Below are positions 1-12,950 of a stretch of 64,000 nt of DNA, in pieces. Every line of letters begins with the position of its first letter. Position 1 is the stretch's first letter. The stretch spans positions 12,166,134 to 12,230,133 of the forward strand of contig JAJEKV010000028.1 of NCBI GenBank assembly GCA_021234155.1. The letters run 5' to 3'. The stretch is from Isoetes taiwanensis. Taxonomy: Eukaryota > Streptophyta > Lycopodiopsida > Isoetales > Isoetaceae. The notes beneath the pieces are model-generated. The model made no database searches and was not told where the DNA came from. It saw only the letters and a list, made by a program, of their open reading frames with translations. The position numbers were made by a program, and so were the translations under genes.

Positions 1-2860
1 CTTAGGCGATTCATACATGTGATACAACATTCAAACCAATGAATTTTTAGATTGGATGCACTTGACATATTGAATATAATCTAGTCCAACAGTTTCCAAA
101 ATTACCAATGGATTTGCTCTTTCCATAGTAGAGAGAAAGTACAGAAATGTAGCAAGTAGAGAATGCAAACAAAGTGGAAAATCGATGCCTACACATAATG
201 TAACAAAAAATTGAAAAGGGAAAATTACTCGGTCTATCAAGTTGAATCTCGGATAGATGTGTAGGCTACAAATATACAACTTGTTGAACTCAGAAGTTGT
301 TAGTTCATTTGCGATGATTTTGCGGTGTATTGCATCAATATAATCCGTCACCAACTACCAATACAAAACTATAGTGAATTAATAATCAAATGCATTGAGA
401 ACATGCTCAAGATCATGAAACAAGAAAGAGACAAAATATGCACAAAGAATATGGGAAATGTGCAAAGAAATGAGACTCTCCAAATATGAGATCAAACCGA
501 ATACATCCGAAGAGGCTCAGGTCTAATATAGTATAGACCTTAAAATATATGAGCCCTACATCTAGCTAAATATAAACCCCACACTTATGCTATCCTAAAC
601 ATGCCAAGTATCGTCACACCTGCGACATGCCAAGTGTGTGCACCACCAATTAATGACACCTAGTATGCACAATGTTAACCACTAGGTGGTTAACATCAAC
701 TGCCCCGCCTTCGAAAAATCTATGTTCTAGGAGCTATAGATGTCCAACTGCTAATTTAATGTGCTAATCTATCTAAAATATTGTTGAAGCATTTTTGGTC
801 AAATTTGGATCAAACATGGTCAAACCGAAGTTACTCATAAAAGGATTTTTGAGACCATCGGAAAAGACGTTTACGTGAATGATCTGAATGGGTCTCTTTT
901 GGCCAATTTTTAACCTTTTGAGTGATATAAAGTGCTACAATGCAAGTTTGCTTTCGATTCGAGCCTATTTACCAAGTTATTTCATGTTAATTTGACACTT
1001 TGAATCAAAATGAGCAAAACGGGTTACTCTAGCAGTAAAAGGGTTTAGAGACTCTCGGAAAGGCATTTGGCGAGTGACGTCGATTTTTCTGACCTACTTT
1101 TACTTTCTTTTCAAAGGAAATTTGAACTCATTACACTAAGTAAGAGATTTTAGTACATCCTTAGTAAAAATTTATACGTAAAGCTCTAATTTTTATCCCT
1201 TTAATTCTTCATGCGTCCTTGACATGACCTAACTCTTTCGTGTGAATAATTGTGCATGGGTTGCCCCCTCAAAGAGCGGCACCAGCTCGCCTCCACCAGC
1301 CCGCAAGGGATCGACCATGGATGTAATCGATAGTCTCGTTATAAACTCTTGATGATCTCTGAGAGAGCCGCCTAAGGGCGCCTTCCTAATCAAGAGGATT
1401 AGTGCTAATTGTTAGGAAGTGCCCTAATCTCTCGAAGACCCTTTGGCATGGAGTTGGGCCCTTGGACCCTTTTTATGCCCTAAGCCGAGGTAGAGGGGCT
1501 TTGGTGATTCTTTGGCCTGCCACCCTTCACCGAACTTCGGACGTTCTCGCCAAAGTACGAATGTCGTTATACCGGCCCCGTCGGGCCGGAAGTAGACCTC
1601 AAAAGTCGCCTTCTTCCTTTCAAACTCAAGATCGTGCTTGAGCTTGAAGGGTCTCTCTCCATATACGCTTCTTGATTGCAGCCGATTGGCTTGTGCCACT
1701 TTGAATAAGAGCGGTCGGCATTGGGGTCGATGTCTCCCCACTTCTTCTTCTTGCTCTTCTTCTCCATCTCCTCCCTCGACCTCCTCTTCATCTTGCCCTC
1801 GTCCTCCTCCTCTTTGTTGGGTGATGTGGGGAGGGGTTCTTTGATATGGGCGATCCCACGCATTCATCCTCCCTATCCTTAGTTCTCTCAGAGTGGCCTC
1901 TCCCTTCTTTCTCTCTCCTCTCTTTCCTCCTCCCCATTCTCTTATCTTCTGTTCCCTTCCTCTCGCCAAGAAGGCCCCTCCATCCAGATGATGTTGTTGG
2001 TCTTCTTATTGCTTCTTCTTCTTGTTATTTGCAGCTCTTGGGGCCTCCCTCACTCCCTGAGAACATACCCGGTCGGCCCGGCCTTCCAGTGCATTCCTTT
2101 TAATTGGTACGCGAGGCTTCCTTTCGTCCAGAGTGGTATGAGTACATCTTGTCCGTAAAGTTTGAGGTGCTGGCCTCATCGCCCTCGCCAATGCCTCGGC
2201 CTTAGATGCTCGGGGATCTTTCTTGCACTCCCCACGGCTTAGCTCTCACATGTCGGGCCTCTTCAGTCTTAAATTTCCTTGCGGTGCACTCGATGTTTGC
2301 CATATCTTACTGATTCAGAAACCGATTAACTTAAAGTCGGAGATTAAGAGAGAGAGAGGGTTTAGGACAAAATTAGGAAAAGAGGCTAAAATGGTGTTTA
2401 AAAAGGAAAGATGGTCTCATGCCACCTAAATATTAAAGATTTACATATTATTACTCCTATTAATTAGCCACCCTTATTAATGGTTATTCCCTTTTATTAC
2501 TATTATTTCAAATTTCACTTTTTCTAATGGTTTGGGGTTTCACTATGAGTTTGGCGCTTATTTTTCACCCTGATCTGGTTTGGATGATTCTTCGACCCAT
2601 TTTGGCGTGAAATTCAAATGCCATTGCATAATTTCCACTTCACATTTATTAGAATCCTCATTTGACTCATTCTTTTCCCTTGAATCTATAACTTAGCCAA
2701 AATCTATAAATCCACCGCTACTTGGGGAAAAATATTCTACCAATTCGAGGGTTCGATGTTGGAATTCTCATTCCATACTCTACTAGGCGGTTAATCTAAT
2801 TAATCAGGGTTATGGCGATTTGCTAGCTCTTGGTCAACCAAGAACATTGCTCGATACCAT
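1..2860 (-). mobile_element. Retrotransposon Z, 5' internal region (copy A)
   Basis: Internal part of an LTR retrotransposon read on the minus strand, lying just downstream of its primer site at 2849-2860. The minus strand between about 1400 and 2200 carries broken, highly charged reading frames: Lys/Glu/Arg-rich, and acidic where it covers the EEEVEGGDGEEEQEEE run. These resemble a disordered Gag N-terminal region. No protease or RT motif is visible before the window edge, so the superfamily of Z cannot be fixed from this copy. About 780-1100 holds two related segments that recur at 27.1-27.4 kb. Confidence 0.55.
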
Positions 2861-4894
2861 TGTGTCAGCTCTCCCAAAGTTATCACGATGCCTTGTCATC
2901 GTATACTCTTACGAAATTCCCCCATCCAAATCATGTACGCTACATGGGCCCTTCATATGCCCCGTTCTTGGGATGGCGGGATGCGGTAGGGAAACACGGA
3001 GGTGTCTTTTGCACCCATCTTCCTATGGGCTCCTATAACAGCGTAAGCATACTACAATATTAGCACTGGCAACAATATAACATAATCGACTACCACGAAG
3101 GGTAAAGCATATCTATCCATCCATAGGTACATCAATGATAACAACATAGTGTAAGGCTCGGACTTCGTGGAAAAGTAGACCGGGACGGGCCTCAAGATAG
3201 AGCGGTCGAGATATAACAATGGCCGTGGGGCTGGTTATAGGCAATGGCTAGGGTTGACCCTCCTTGACCCCTCACATTGCATATTTTGTAGATGGGCTAA
3301 ATCAGGCTCGATGACTATAACCCTCACGGAGATGTAGCCTCATAGTATTATCACCCATTAGGGCTAGTTTGGGTTGCATCTCCCCAACAGATGAGGTAGG
3401 AAGTGGCCTATCTCCTTCCTGGAGGAATAATGTCTCCGTGGGCATCACTAGAGATGATCATTGATGACACATGTATGCGTGCGCCAAGGGGTTCACCCTG
3501 AAACCATTATGAACCATCGAGAATTATAAAAATGGGTTATTTTTGGAGAGCTTTAAATGCGAAAAATATATGGAAAGGGGTGGTTTTATCACATTTTGCA
3601 ATATTTTAAGCCCGTACATTTCGATATGGTATTTTTTCTAGTTCTTTTGGACCGTATACTATGGGTTTTCTTGCTACCCTAGTAACACGTATGCATATCG
3701 ATATTGTATATAGGTGAATCCCGGTAGAGCGGTGCCGAGCTGCAACTCTTGAGAGTTAGGGACTGACACCAATCGACGCAGAAGTGTCGATCCCATAAAA
3801 TTACACCAAGTGATCGGACTATAGGCCTAGGCCACTATGGTCCCGATGGCAGGTGCCAGCCCAGGGACCTCCCTCCACTTTGCCACTAACTCCATTATGT
3901 GGTGCTTGTCCTCCAGCTCCCCGTGGTACGGGTGGCTCCTATGCAAAGCATAACTAACCAATAGGAACTACGGGATCTAAACCTTGGTTGGGAAATTTTT
4001 TAAGCATAAAAGGTCAAATTTCCCCCACCTCATGCTCCCCACAATTCACGCCAAAGAAATACTATTTTTAGCGTAAAATTTTCCCCGCTATCTCAAAACC
4101 GTAGTGTGAATTTTCCATCTTACACTAGAAGCACAAAGGGTTAGGGGAATTTCGAACCAAGGATCTATGTGGGGTGTGGAGTCATAAAGAACCCAAATAT
4201 ACTAGCATATGCCCCTCGAAAGTTGGTAGCGTACATGAAGTTAACGTGGCGGCACCTAAGTCCAAAAGAAAACCAAGGAAGGCACCCGAGGCTGATCAAG
4301 GGGAAGAACATCGGGCGGGGAGCTAATCTCACGCTGACACACTTCGACGAGAGCACCCACAAACCAAACAATGCAAGCACCGCATTGCAGAGGAACGTCG
4401 GGCGCCATGCGGTAATCCACGCGAACACACCATGTGCAAAGACCAAACTGGGAGTGGGAGAGGGAACCGACTCACGGAAAACTTCGGGAGAGGGTTACAA
4501 GATAAAGCCATACAACACGACTCTCCCCCCAAAGGATCCATCTGACCTAAGAAATCATAACCAAACTTCGGACTTCGAAACCAGACTAAACCGGGACTGA
4601 CTACTCGGGATGCTAGATGGGCCAAAGATGTAATCATTCTCTAACCAATATTTCCGGACCCTAATGGTCCCAAACTTTCCCCAACAGGAGGTCAAAGTGG
4701 GACCTTCTCCCTGTCGCTAAGAAGCCACACTCTAGACCAGCATGCCAATATGCCTCCCTTTCTCTGAGAGGGAAGGGGCGACTATGTTAAGGTGACCGAT
4801 CGCGTCACCAAACCATATGACCTAAGGCCGTCACTTTGCCCCCTCCTCCCTTAAAAGATGAGGGGCTACCGTGTTAAGGCACTTGAAGCTTGTA

Positions 4895-4935
<41 letters not shown>

Positions 4936-5179
4936 CCTTACCCCTAATGCCCTTGCCCTCTAATGCCATGCACGACACATGTACGGAAAGGAAAAGGACA
5001 CAAGGCACAAAGGGAGGTGGGGATTCACCTCCGCAAAGACCCCAAATACATCGATGGACCCACACAAAGCATGGGCCAATAGTGGGAAAAATCTTGAAAA
5101 TATACCCCATATGGGGTGACAATGGGAAACACCCTTCCCAAGGGAGGTACAAAAAATACTAGTCCACCAAATAATTTTT

Positions 5180-5212
<33 letters not shown>

Positions 5213-7869
5213 CGGCCCACCTCACCAATGCGCCCTGCCTCTGGACCTATACGTGTCCCCATAAGCTCAAGATAGGTGGGGCCAACAATTCAGCAGCACA
5301 CACGTGGCACCATTGAACCACACATGTGGTAACCACCCCACATGTGGCTTTGACCAAAGGTCTTATCAAATGAGAACACAAATGGGGGTTTGAACCGCCC
5401 CCATTATGACAACAACTCTTTATCATTAGTACCTTAAAATTGACAAGGGTGCACCCTTTCGAAAAATCCCCAATCTTGGTTGTTGCCATATATTGTAGCT
5501 GCATCCCCAAGTTCTTCAATGTTTCCCAAATTTGAGGATCATCCCTATTGATTCCATCTTCAATTTTTCCATGACCGATCAGCCATGAATTAGAGATTGT
5601 TCCCCCCAAAAGCCCCGTCAAAATGAGCTTCTAGTGGGGCTCAATTAGCATTTCGGACAAAGTAGCTTAAAACCAAATAAACTGCAAATCTTCTAATTGA
5701 TCCCTTTAATCTTCAATTTACTTTCAATTTTTCTTCCACATGGTCTTAGGATCGGTGTTGCAATCACGCCCATGAGGAAAGCCCCCATCAAATTGTTCAT
5801 TGTCCGAAGCTAGATTGAAGATTTTTGCCGCATTTTACCGAGAACACCAAGAACCCAGCCATGTTTTCTAATTGACCCCTTTGGCCTTGGAATTAGCTTC
5901 CAATTCTTCTCCCACATGAGTGGATTAATTGCTACAATCTGCCCATGGAAAGCCCCATCGATTTCACATAGTTTTGCCGACTCTTGAAGAATTATCCCTG
6001 ATTTCTATCAAGAACACCAAGAACCTTATTCTGCACTGCTTATTCCTTGATTTGGGTCTTCCTTAGAATTATACCCCTATTATTTGCCTCCTATGCCTGT
6101 TTGATGCCCACACACATACAATTCAATTCTTCAATTTGTCACTTAATTGGGCTTGATTAGACAAATGGGCTTTCTTTGCCCCAAGCCCAAGAGCCCGAAT
6201 CTGCCATATCTCCTTAATACCCCCTTTTTGTGATTTCTTCCAAGATGGGCTGCTTGAACTTGGTTATTTTGATCCGACCTAAGCATCCCTCGCACTAAAA
6301 GCCCCTTCAAATTTGGCTAGATATGGGCTCAATCAAGGTCTCCACCACGATTTCTCCAAAACTCCTTGCCCCTTTCCCCGATTTTACGTAAATGGGCAGC
6401 CCCAACCTGCTCCAATCTCGATTTTTGGTACTTCTTTCCATGAATCCCAGCTGCTACCTACCTCCAAATCGACCCCATGGTTCCATTTTTTTTTGCCACC
6501 TTAAGTCTCTAGATCCACGAAAAATCTCTCCAAAGGAAACAATATTACGGGTAAAACCAACCTTGAGAGGAGAGACTCTAGGACCAAATTTCAGGCAAGA
6601 ATAGAGAGGAAACTTGAAGCTATGTCATCATCTATTCATCAAGGAAGTCCATACCTTACAATGTGGCTCGAAAATCCTTCAAAGCAGCTCCAATCATTTG
6701 GAATCCACTCATTCTTTGGGTGAATATGCTTTTGGGCTGTTCTAAGCTCCAACCGACCTCTTCCTTGCCAATACCAGCCCCAATCCCCAAAAATCTTCAA
6801 ACAAGGGGTCTTAGGATGGATTAAGGATGGCCCATACTTGGAGGTGGCTTGATCAATGAAAAATCACCTTCAAACCGCTCCAATCGGGCTGGAAAGCGGC
6901 CAAGAAGCTCAATAACGCCTCCCCCTCATGTCCTAATCTCAAAACTCCAATAACTTCTGAGAAATACTTCTGTCAAATCCATCCAAAAAATGGCTCTCCG
7001 TCGGTATTGAGATGGTGCATCCTTTGGTATTGCTTGCAGCCCAAGATCCGGACTTGAAATGAGCATGGATCACGAAGAATGGGCTGGAAAAAGCACAAAA
7101 CGTGTTTCTCCCAAAGCCAAGATGGGCTTCAAGGAGGAAGCCCTTGGGAATGGGGAATTCGAACCAAGGATCTAAACTAGGGCATCATCCTAAAATAATG
7201 GCTACTAGGTCTTTATCCCTTCCCAATACAAAAGGAGTAAACATGATCAACGACATCATGTACATCCACATAACATGCAAAATAATGAGAATAACATCTA
7301 ATCCTAATCACATGCATCTAACATAGTTAGGGTTCATTGATTAGGGTTTTGAATCGAACTAGGGTTCTAGAATAGCTCTACTAGAATGCAATGCTAACTC
7401 ATGCGGAATAATAACTTCGGGTGATCTACAAGGACTCTACTCAAATACACGCTCGCGGGAACTCCCTCCGCTCAGAAGCGTCTCCATGGCTGCCAAATGG
7501 TTCAGTAGCTCTCTCGCCGATGTTTTTGCAGCTCACGGGGGCTGATTTGCTATGCTATGCCACAATAGATGATTCGAGAAGCAGTATAGGCGTGAACAAT
7601 GTTCGAAGGCTGGAGCCAAAAATGGCCTAGAGGTTGCCATGTCATGCCATGTGGCTCCAATTGTAGATTGCATGCGATGGCGAAGCCCAATAGGATGAGA
7701 CCCGTAATGGAAATAGTCCCATCCCTAAAGGTTGGCTAAATTATGTAAGCAGTTTAGCCACGCTCCTTATCACACTCTCGATTATACAAGGCTACTAAGG
7801 GTGGGCACATATGGTGATGTGGCCTAGAAATATGCATATTTATCTTGTATATTTTTAGGGAGCGTCCGC
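2861..7869 (-). repeat. Z LTR with 3.2-kb insertion (copy A)
   Basis: LTR read on the minus strand. Its inner end starts TGTG right after the antisense primer site at 2849-2860. Its outer end is at about 7869, where copy B reads GTCACA. Without the nested 3186-bp element and one target-site copy, the LTR is about 1.8 kb. The matching copy is 29175-34222, and a partial plus-strand copy lies at 10733-12950. Confidence 0.75.
3983..7168. mobile_element. TIR element with 9-bp TSD (copy A), Mutator-like by TSD length
   Basis: A 3186-bp insertion in the Z LTR. It starts CTTGGTTGGGAAATTT and ends GGGGAATTCGAACCAAG, an imperfect terminal inverted repeat. Both sides carry the 9-bp direct repeat GATCTAAAC (3974-3982 and 7169-7177). 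The related LTR near 11009 has the target undivided. A 9-bp TSD is typical of Mutator-like elements, but the short TIR is not, and I see no transposase, so it is probably non-autonomous. It contains two poly-T tracts (about 4898-4935 and 5181-5211). A TIR-like sequence also lies inside it at about 4146-4168, suggesting a small element merged at its left end. Confidence 0.75.
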
Positions 7870-8235
7870 GAAACAACTATATCTTCTTAGACTTGTTCCT
7901 GGTTTGGTGACATGGATTTATGGTCATATGAGCTAACAATCTATCAACATATGGGAATCAACTAACCGTTGATTTTGTTACTAAACAAGGTAGTGTTTAC
8001 TAGGGCAGTCTAAGCAATTATCTTTGGATTACTTGAGCAAACTCTTCCCCATCCTCCTCCCCAAATTAATTCCAATTTACCACTTGTAAACTAGTATTAT
8101 AATTGAGCAACAATCCCCTCGTAGCCCCAAATGATCCCATTTCGACTTGATGCTCCGAGAATGTCATGCAAAAAGGAAATTGTTTGCCTTAAATTGCCCT
8201 CGTATGATCCCAAATCCCCACAGTATGTGTGGCAA
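7870..8235. repeat. Sequence beyond the Z LTR, shared with 34223-34585
   Basis: About 365 bp just outside the Z LTR in copy A, repeated beyond the LTR in copy B. It is AT-rich and has no open frame that I recognise. Its presence in both copies means the repeat unit is larger than the Z element end. The copies diverge after the AAATCCCC at about 8213-8220. Confidence 0.8.
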
Positions 8236-8640
8236 GTCACACCTTTGGCTTCACCTTTCGTGCTTCTTCCATAATTCATCCTAACTCAAAGATTATTCTA
8301 CTTGCTGCTCTAAAGATTGGAATTTTTTTTTCCCACCTTCGGCAGGTTCATGCTTGGGGGCCATTCCCAAGACCGAGGTCTACCGTTAGTCCTAATCAGT
8401 GGAATGGTTGTCGCTGCGATCTGGTCTGCCAAGATCATGCTCGATATCACTGCGGACGTCCCCCTTCTCTACGATGCTCCCATCGTATCGGCGAGTTCAT
8501 CCCCCGAAACTAAACCGGCAAATAATCCACTTGACGCCAATCCCAAGAACCGAAGTCAAGAAGAAGAGTGGATAATATTTGCCCTGCCTTCCTTCGATCT
8601 AATCTAGCTGTGGAAGGGCTTAATAAACATGAGCACATGA
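8236..8640 (+). other. Low-information stretch with a short unrecognised ORF
   Basis: Contains an open frame at 8317-8607 (96 codons from an ATG) with a hydrophobic stretch near residues 25-42 and a polar C-terminal half. I do not recognise a family, and no splice or promoter signal makes it convincing as a gene. It lies between the end of copy A and a degenerate LTR, so it may be repeat remnant. Confidence 0.2.
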
Positions 8641-9830
8641 CATCAATACATCAATAAAGTCACCCTGCTGGTTGAATACATCATAACATAACATGAGTAA
8701 CAACATCAACATAAATAATAGCTTACAAAAGGGAATCCTACCCGTATCGCATCATGGGGAATCAACCCATCATTTGGTCTCCGTAAGTCAATGCACTCTA
8801 ATTCATGGCAAATGGATTGTGGCCGCATAAGAACATGGTTGTTGGGTAGTCCACTCCATCCGCCTCCCCGCACACTTTGCAGTAGGTTGAAAAGTATTGA
8901 ACCGACCGTGAGCCTCGCCGCATAGCCTAGAGGGCTATTACAGTTGCATCTCCCCGCCCCGATGAGAGGCAGAGGAGAGTCACCTCCTCCGCAGGCATGC
9001 ATGCCCATCACAAAGGGCTAGAGGGCCACCGTATCCGACTTGAACCCCATTGAAGGTGACGATCACCCAAAGGTGTCGAGCTCATGCCTTGCCCACATGC
9101 AAAGGCAAACCATTAAGCCTAGCCCACTAAGATCCCCCTGCAGGCTTTACACACCGGAGGAATCAATCGATGGGAAAGTCCCCCTTATTCCACCGGGTCT
9201 AGCCCTCACACACGGGCCGCATTAATTGGGAATTAATGATGCTTTTTAGGATCATCTGTTATTGAAGGTTTCAGGGTCTCTAAACCCCTTCCCACATATA
9301 CAGGAGAGCATAGAATGGAACATCATCAACATCAAAGAACTGAAATAATCGAATAAGATCTAATCCATCTTACCTAAACACACAAGGTTAGGTTCTTTAC
9401 CACTTTTTGATCTTAGGACCCACAAGGCTGATAAGACCGATCTAACATGTTATTCTAACTCATTGCCTAAGCTAAGAGCCCTTGCACATCGTAATTCCAG
9501 TTACCGATCCTGGCTAGCTCCAAATTCGCTCGTTTGATCACCGCACCTCGATCAATCTATCGTGCAAAGGCTGCCCGGCGCCGCAATGTGAAATGGTAGC
9601 TTGCCTTAGCCAAAATGGCTCCGGGAAGCCCTAAATGCGAAAGAAGAAAAGGTTTGGGTTTTCCTTTGGTTCCTTATATGTGAACTTTTAGGGTTAGGTT
9701 AGAAGGAACCAAATGGGGTATTGCCACTTGGCAAGGGGTTTTAGTTGTATATCTTTAATATACATGCATTAACATGCGAGGTTGCCCCCAGGGTGCAACC
9801 CTTTACGCCTCGCTACTTGTCGATGATACG
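8640..9830 (-). repeat. Degenerate LTR related to the E1/E2 LTRs
   Basis: The block at about 8725-9200 follows, in the same order, the minus-strand E2 LTR. It shares the run through GGCATAAGAACATGG-like bases, the phrase GTAGTCCACTCCATCCGCC, the segment ending GTAGGTTGAAAAGT, and the later GTGTCGAGC segment. It is clearly diverged from E1 and E2, so it represents an older or sister family. Its right part (about 9640-9760) has the AGGGTT-rich region found at the matching place in the E1 LTR. Exact LTR ends were not located. Confidence 0.6.
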
Positions 9831-9879
9831 TAATGCGCAGACGGGCAAGATAATATAATGATTCGATCGTGATGTTATA

Positions 9880-10710
9880 ATCGAACGCCACAAGAAGCTT
9901 CGCGGAGATTGATGAATCCATATCTTCGAAAATTTTCGATGAATTCATCATCTTCTTCTTCGACGATATTTTAATCTACAAACAAGTCAATGGAAGAGCA
10001 TGTAGCGCACTTAAAGAAAGTCTTGGAGAAGCTAAGACAACACTATTTGTTTGGCAAGCTTTCTAAGTGCCATTTCACTACAACAAAAGTTGAATACCTA
10101 GGCCATGTGGTATTAGCCGAGGATATCGCCATTGATCCATTAAAGATCAAGGCAATAAGCAATTGGCCAAAATGTAGCTGAAGTGAGAAGCTTCCCTACC
10201 AAGATATTATAGGAAGTTTGTGAAGGACTTTTCCAAGTATTCGGGGCCCTCTCGTATCTCACCAATCATCACAAAGTTAAAGATTGAGTGGATCATTAGG
10301 TCAAGAATATTCGTGCCTCTTTCGACAAGCTTCAAGGAAGCCTTTTAACAACTCGTTCACATTGCCGATCCGATAAAGATAAACTTGTGGCAACTGATGC
10401 AAGTAAAATAGCCACCGGGAAGTACTCATGTAGGAGGGCGAAGCCAGGGCATACCACTCCAAAAGTTGAACGACGCCAAGCAATGCTATCCGCTCATGAT
10501 CGAGTTTCTAGCCTTCGTCGTGGCACTACGTGATTTAGAGGCAATCGCCAGCGGTGAAAGAAAAAATTTCAGTTAGATACCGATCACTAAGCTCTCCAAG
10601 ACATCTTCACGCTAAACCACTCCTCAACTTAAGGCAAAGACATTGATGGTTCCTAGAAGAATATAATTTTGAGATCATACAAAACCCCTTACGTGCCATG
10701 GAGATACCAG
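9880..10710 (+). pseudogene. Ty3/gypsy pol fragment: RT thumb and RNase H
   Basis: The RT catalytic motif reads FFFDDIL at about 9955-9975. An open stretch from 9990 to 10181 then encodes the RT connection region, with KLSKCHF and VEYLGHVV, both typical of Ty3/gypsy RT. After a frame change, RNase H-like sequence follows to about 10700 (KFVKDFSK, then LEEYNFEII). Frameshifts and stops interrupt it, and it has no integrase, because a partial Z LTR starts at about 10733. It is a truncated copy, related to but separate from E1 and E2. Confidence 0.75.
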
Positions 10711-10732
10711 AGCTGGATACGCTTCTTCAGAG

Positions 10733-12950
10733 TAGGTATTTGGAGTAGAATCCTTGTAGATCATCCGAAGTTAGATTCCGTGTAAGTTAGCATTTTGTAT
10801 CTATAGTAGAGCTATTCTAGAACCCTCACCGATTCTCAACCCTAATCAATGAACCTTAACCGTAGTTAGATGCATGTGATTAGGATTAGATGTTATTCTC
10901 ATTATTTCTCATGTTATGTGGATATATGATGTTGGTTGATCATGTTTGCTCCTCTTGTATTGGGAAGGGGGTAGAGACCTAGTAGCCATTATTTAGATGA
11001 TGCTCCTAGTTTAGACCCCTTTGTTCCTATTAGTTGTGGCTGGGCATGGAGCCCCACTGCTACGGGGCTATGGAGTGACTAAGCACCACATAACGGGCTA
11101 GTGGCAAGTGGGAGGGAGGTCCCCACGAGCCCAGCTACCGGGGACCCACAAACAGCTAGCCTATAGCCTGGCCACTTCGTGTCCAACACTTCCTCGGGTC
11201 AATGGTGTCGCCTCGACTCTCAAGAATTGCGTGATATTTTGGGGAGTTCAAGGCAAGTACCTAACATGTGTCGCCACGATCCTCTAGCCACCGTGAAGCC
11301 ACTAGTCCTCAATCCTCATAATCGCCAATCCTCATAATCCCCTAATCCCGCCATTGAACCAAGGCATATAATGTAGAATATGCCAAACCCTCAAGCTATG
11401 GCCGGCCCATCCAAAAATAAGATGGGGTCAAACCCCATTTTCCACGCCATCCAAAGGTAAGCTAGAACGTATTCCAATGAAGTCAACCAAGTACATACTC
11501 AAGAATGAAGAACAAGCAAAGAGGCACTCCAAAGAGATTCAAGAACCCATTGTTTAGCAGCGCGTATTCAAGAGAAGTCCGATAATTTGCAAAACGATTA
11601 ACAAGAGGAAGTCTTCAAGCATGGCCGAAGCCGCATGCTCCCCATACGTAGTATTTGGCACCAACTACACATGCATTGTTCAGATTAAAGGATCCAAAGA
11701 AATACCGCAACACCCAAAGATATCATGAATCTATTTCATTGTATAAGGCATCCACACCAGCTATCCGCCAACGATCGGCAGCCAAAGAAAACAATTGGGG
11801 ATTTGAACCCCTCGCTAAGAAACGGCAAGCATTAATGCCTTTGCCATGAAGAGGTTCTCACAAGAACAAAATAAAACCTACCAATCGCTAACTAGAACTA
11901 CTATGGTAAACTAAAAATAAAACCTACTACCGTGGTATACTAGAAATACCGGTGGTAAACTAAATAAAACCTACTACCGCGGCTATGAAACAATGCAAAA
12001 TGATGGGGGTTTCATGTGACCCGCATCACATTCCTCTTGCAAATCCCGAAATCGCCACCGCAAAAACTACAACCGCCCACAGATCCTCAACGCTTTACAT
12101 GCCGAACAACTCCGCTTAGAACAACTCCGCAGCAAATGTTCCCTCGGCCGGAAGTAAGCCGCCATGGCCGATAGTCGGCATGATATCCGCCGTAAGAAGG
12201 CCACCATGGCCACGCCGCCGCGCGTCTCATGCACCTAGTTTCCACAAAAGATAGAGCTATAAGAAGAAAAAAAAATTCAAACACATTAGGAAACTCAAAA
12301 CCCATTTATCGACATCAGCAAAATACTATTTTGCCATACCTAATACCCCCTAAACCATGCAAAACCATATGTAATACCTTCTCCACTTCACAATTGCGTA
12401 ATATAAAGCCACTATTCCTCCGTGAAGAGATGCAACCCTTTCTACCTCATCGGACTGGAGATGCAACCCGAGTAGCCCCAATGGTGATACTATAAGGCTA
12501 CGCCCTACGTTATAGTCAATGGAGAGAGCCCGATTCAGCCCATATGCAAAGTATGCGCAGGATGGGTGGATGGAGTGGTCAACCCTAGCCTTTGTCTATA
12601 GCCAGCCCCGCCATTGTTATATCTCTGGCGCCGATCTTGAGGTCCGCCACTCTACTTTTCCCTTACGAAGTCCGAAGCCCGGTAGGAGCTTATGTGTTTT
12701 ACGCTATGTTGTTATCCTTGATGTACCTATGGATGGATGGATGTGCTACCTTTTACAGCTGACATTGTAGTATGTTTCTATCATATAGGAGCCCATGGGG
12801 AGATGGGGCACGAAAGACACCTTCATGTTTCCCTACCCATCCGCCATCCCGTGAATGGGGCGCACGGAGGGCCCATGTAGCGTATGATACCGATGGGGAT
12901 TTCCGTGAGAGTATAAGGCGGGCGTCAGATACTTTCTGGGAGCCATAGTT
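10733..12950 (+). repeat. Partial plus-strand Z LTR with empty insertion site
   Basis: 10733-11235 is the reverse complement of copy B around 33797 down to 33503 and then of the LTR left of the insertion. It runs straight across the site where copies A and B carry the 3.2-kb element (empty site about 11009-11017). 12420-12950 is the reverse complement of the inner LTR end (B about 29175-29730). The first ~425 bp of the LTR are missing. Between 11235 and 12420 the expected LTR bases are replaced by unrelated sequence. No primer site follows the LTR end, so it is a 3' LTR or a solo remnant. Confidence 0.7.
11235..12420. other. Unrelated segment replacing the middle of a Z LTR
   Basis: About 1.2 kb without a counterpart in the other Z LTRs. 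Around 11870-11985 it has three imperfect repeats built on AAATAAAACCTAC followed by a GGTAAACTA-like phrase. About 12130-12225 is GC-rich with GGCCATGG-type palindromes. No gene is recognisable. Confidence 0.4.

Larger units (their letters stand above)
1..8235. repeat. Copy A of an 8.3-kb duplicated unit
   Basis: This stretch matches 26306-34585 in order and orientation from the first base of the window until about 8235, where the two diverge. It holds the antisense leader and 5' internal part of retrotransposon Z, the Z LTR with a 3.2-kb insertion, and about 365 bp of sequence beyond the LTR. Because the match extends past the LTR, the unit is either a segmental duplication or two Z insertions in the same older repeat. 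The left limit lies outside the window. Copy differences are mostly short indels at CNG or CG sites and in homopolymers. The duplication is certain; its mechanism is not. Confidence 0.9.

Noticed and set aside
1402-2103. Plus-strand Ser/Leu-rich frames at 1.4-2.1 kb
   Set aside because: They are the complement of the charged Gag-like region of Z; the minus strand is the coding direction given by the primer site.
4890-5316. Lysine- or phenylalanine-rich proteins at the poly-T tracts
   Set aside because: They are translations of homopolymers (also 31.2-31.5 kb) whose length differs between copies A and B; not genes.
8317-8607. A membrane protein gene of 96 codons
   Set aside because: No family, promoter or splice support; sits between repeat remnants. 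Kept only as low-confidence sequence.
11780-11860. A possible tRNA gene (GGGGATTTGAACCCCTCG)
   Set aside because: The bases resemble a T-arm, but no acceptor stem or anticodon arm can be paired around it.
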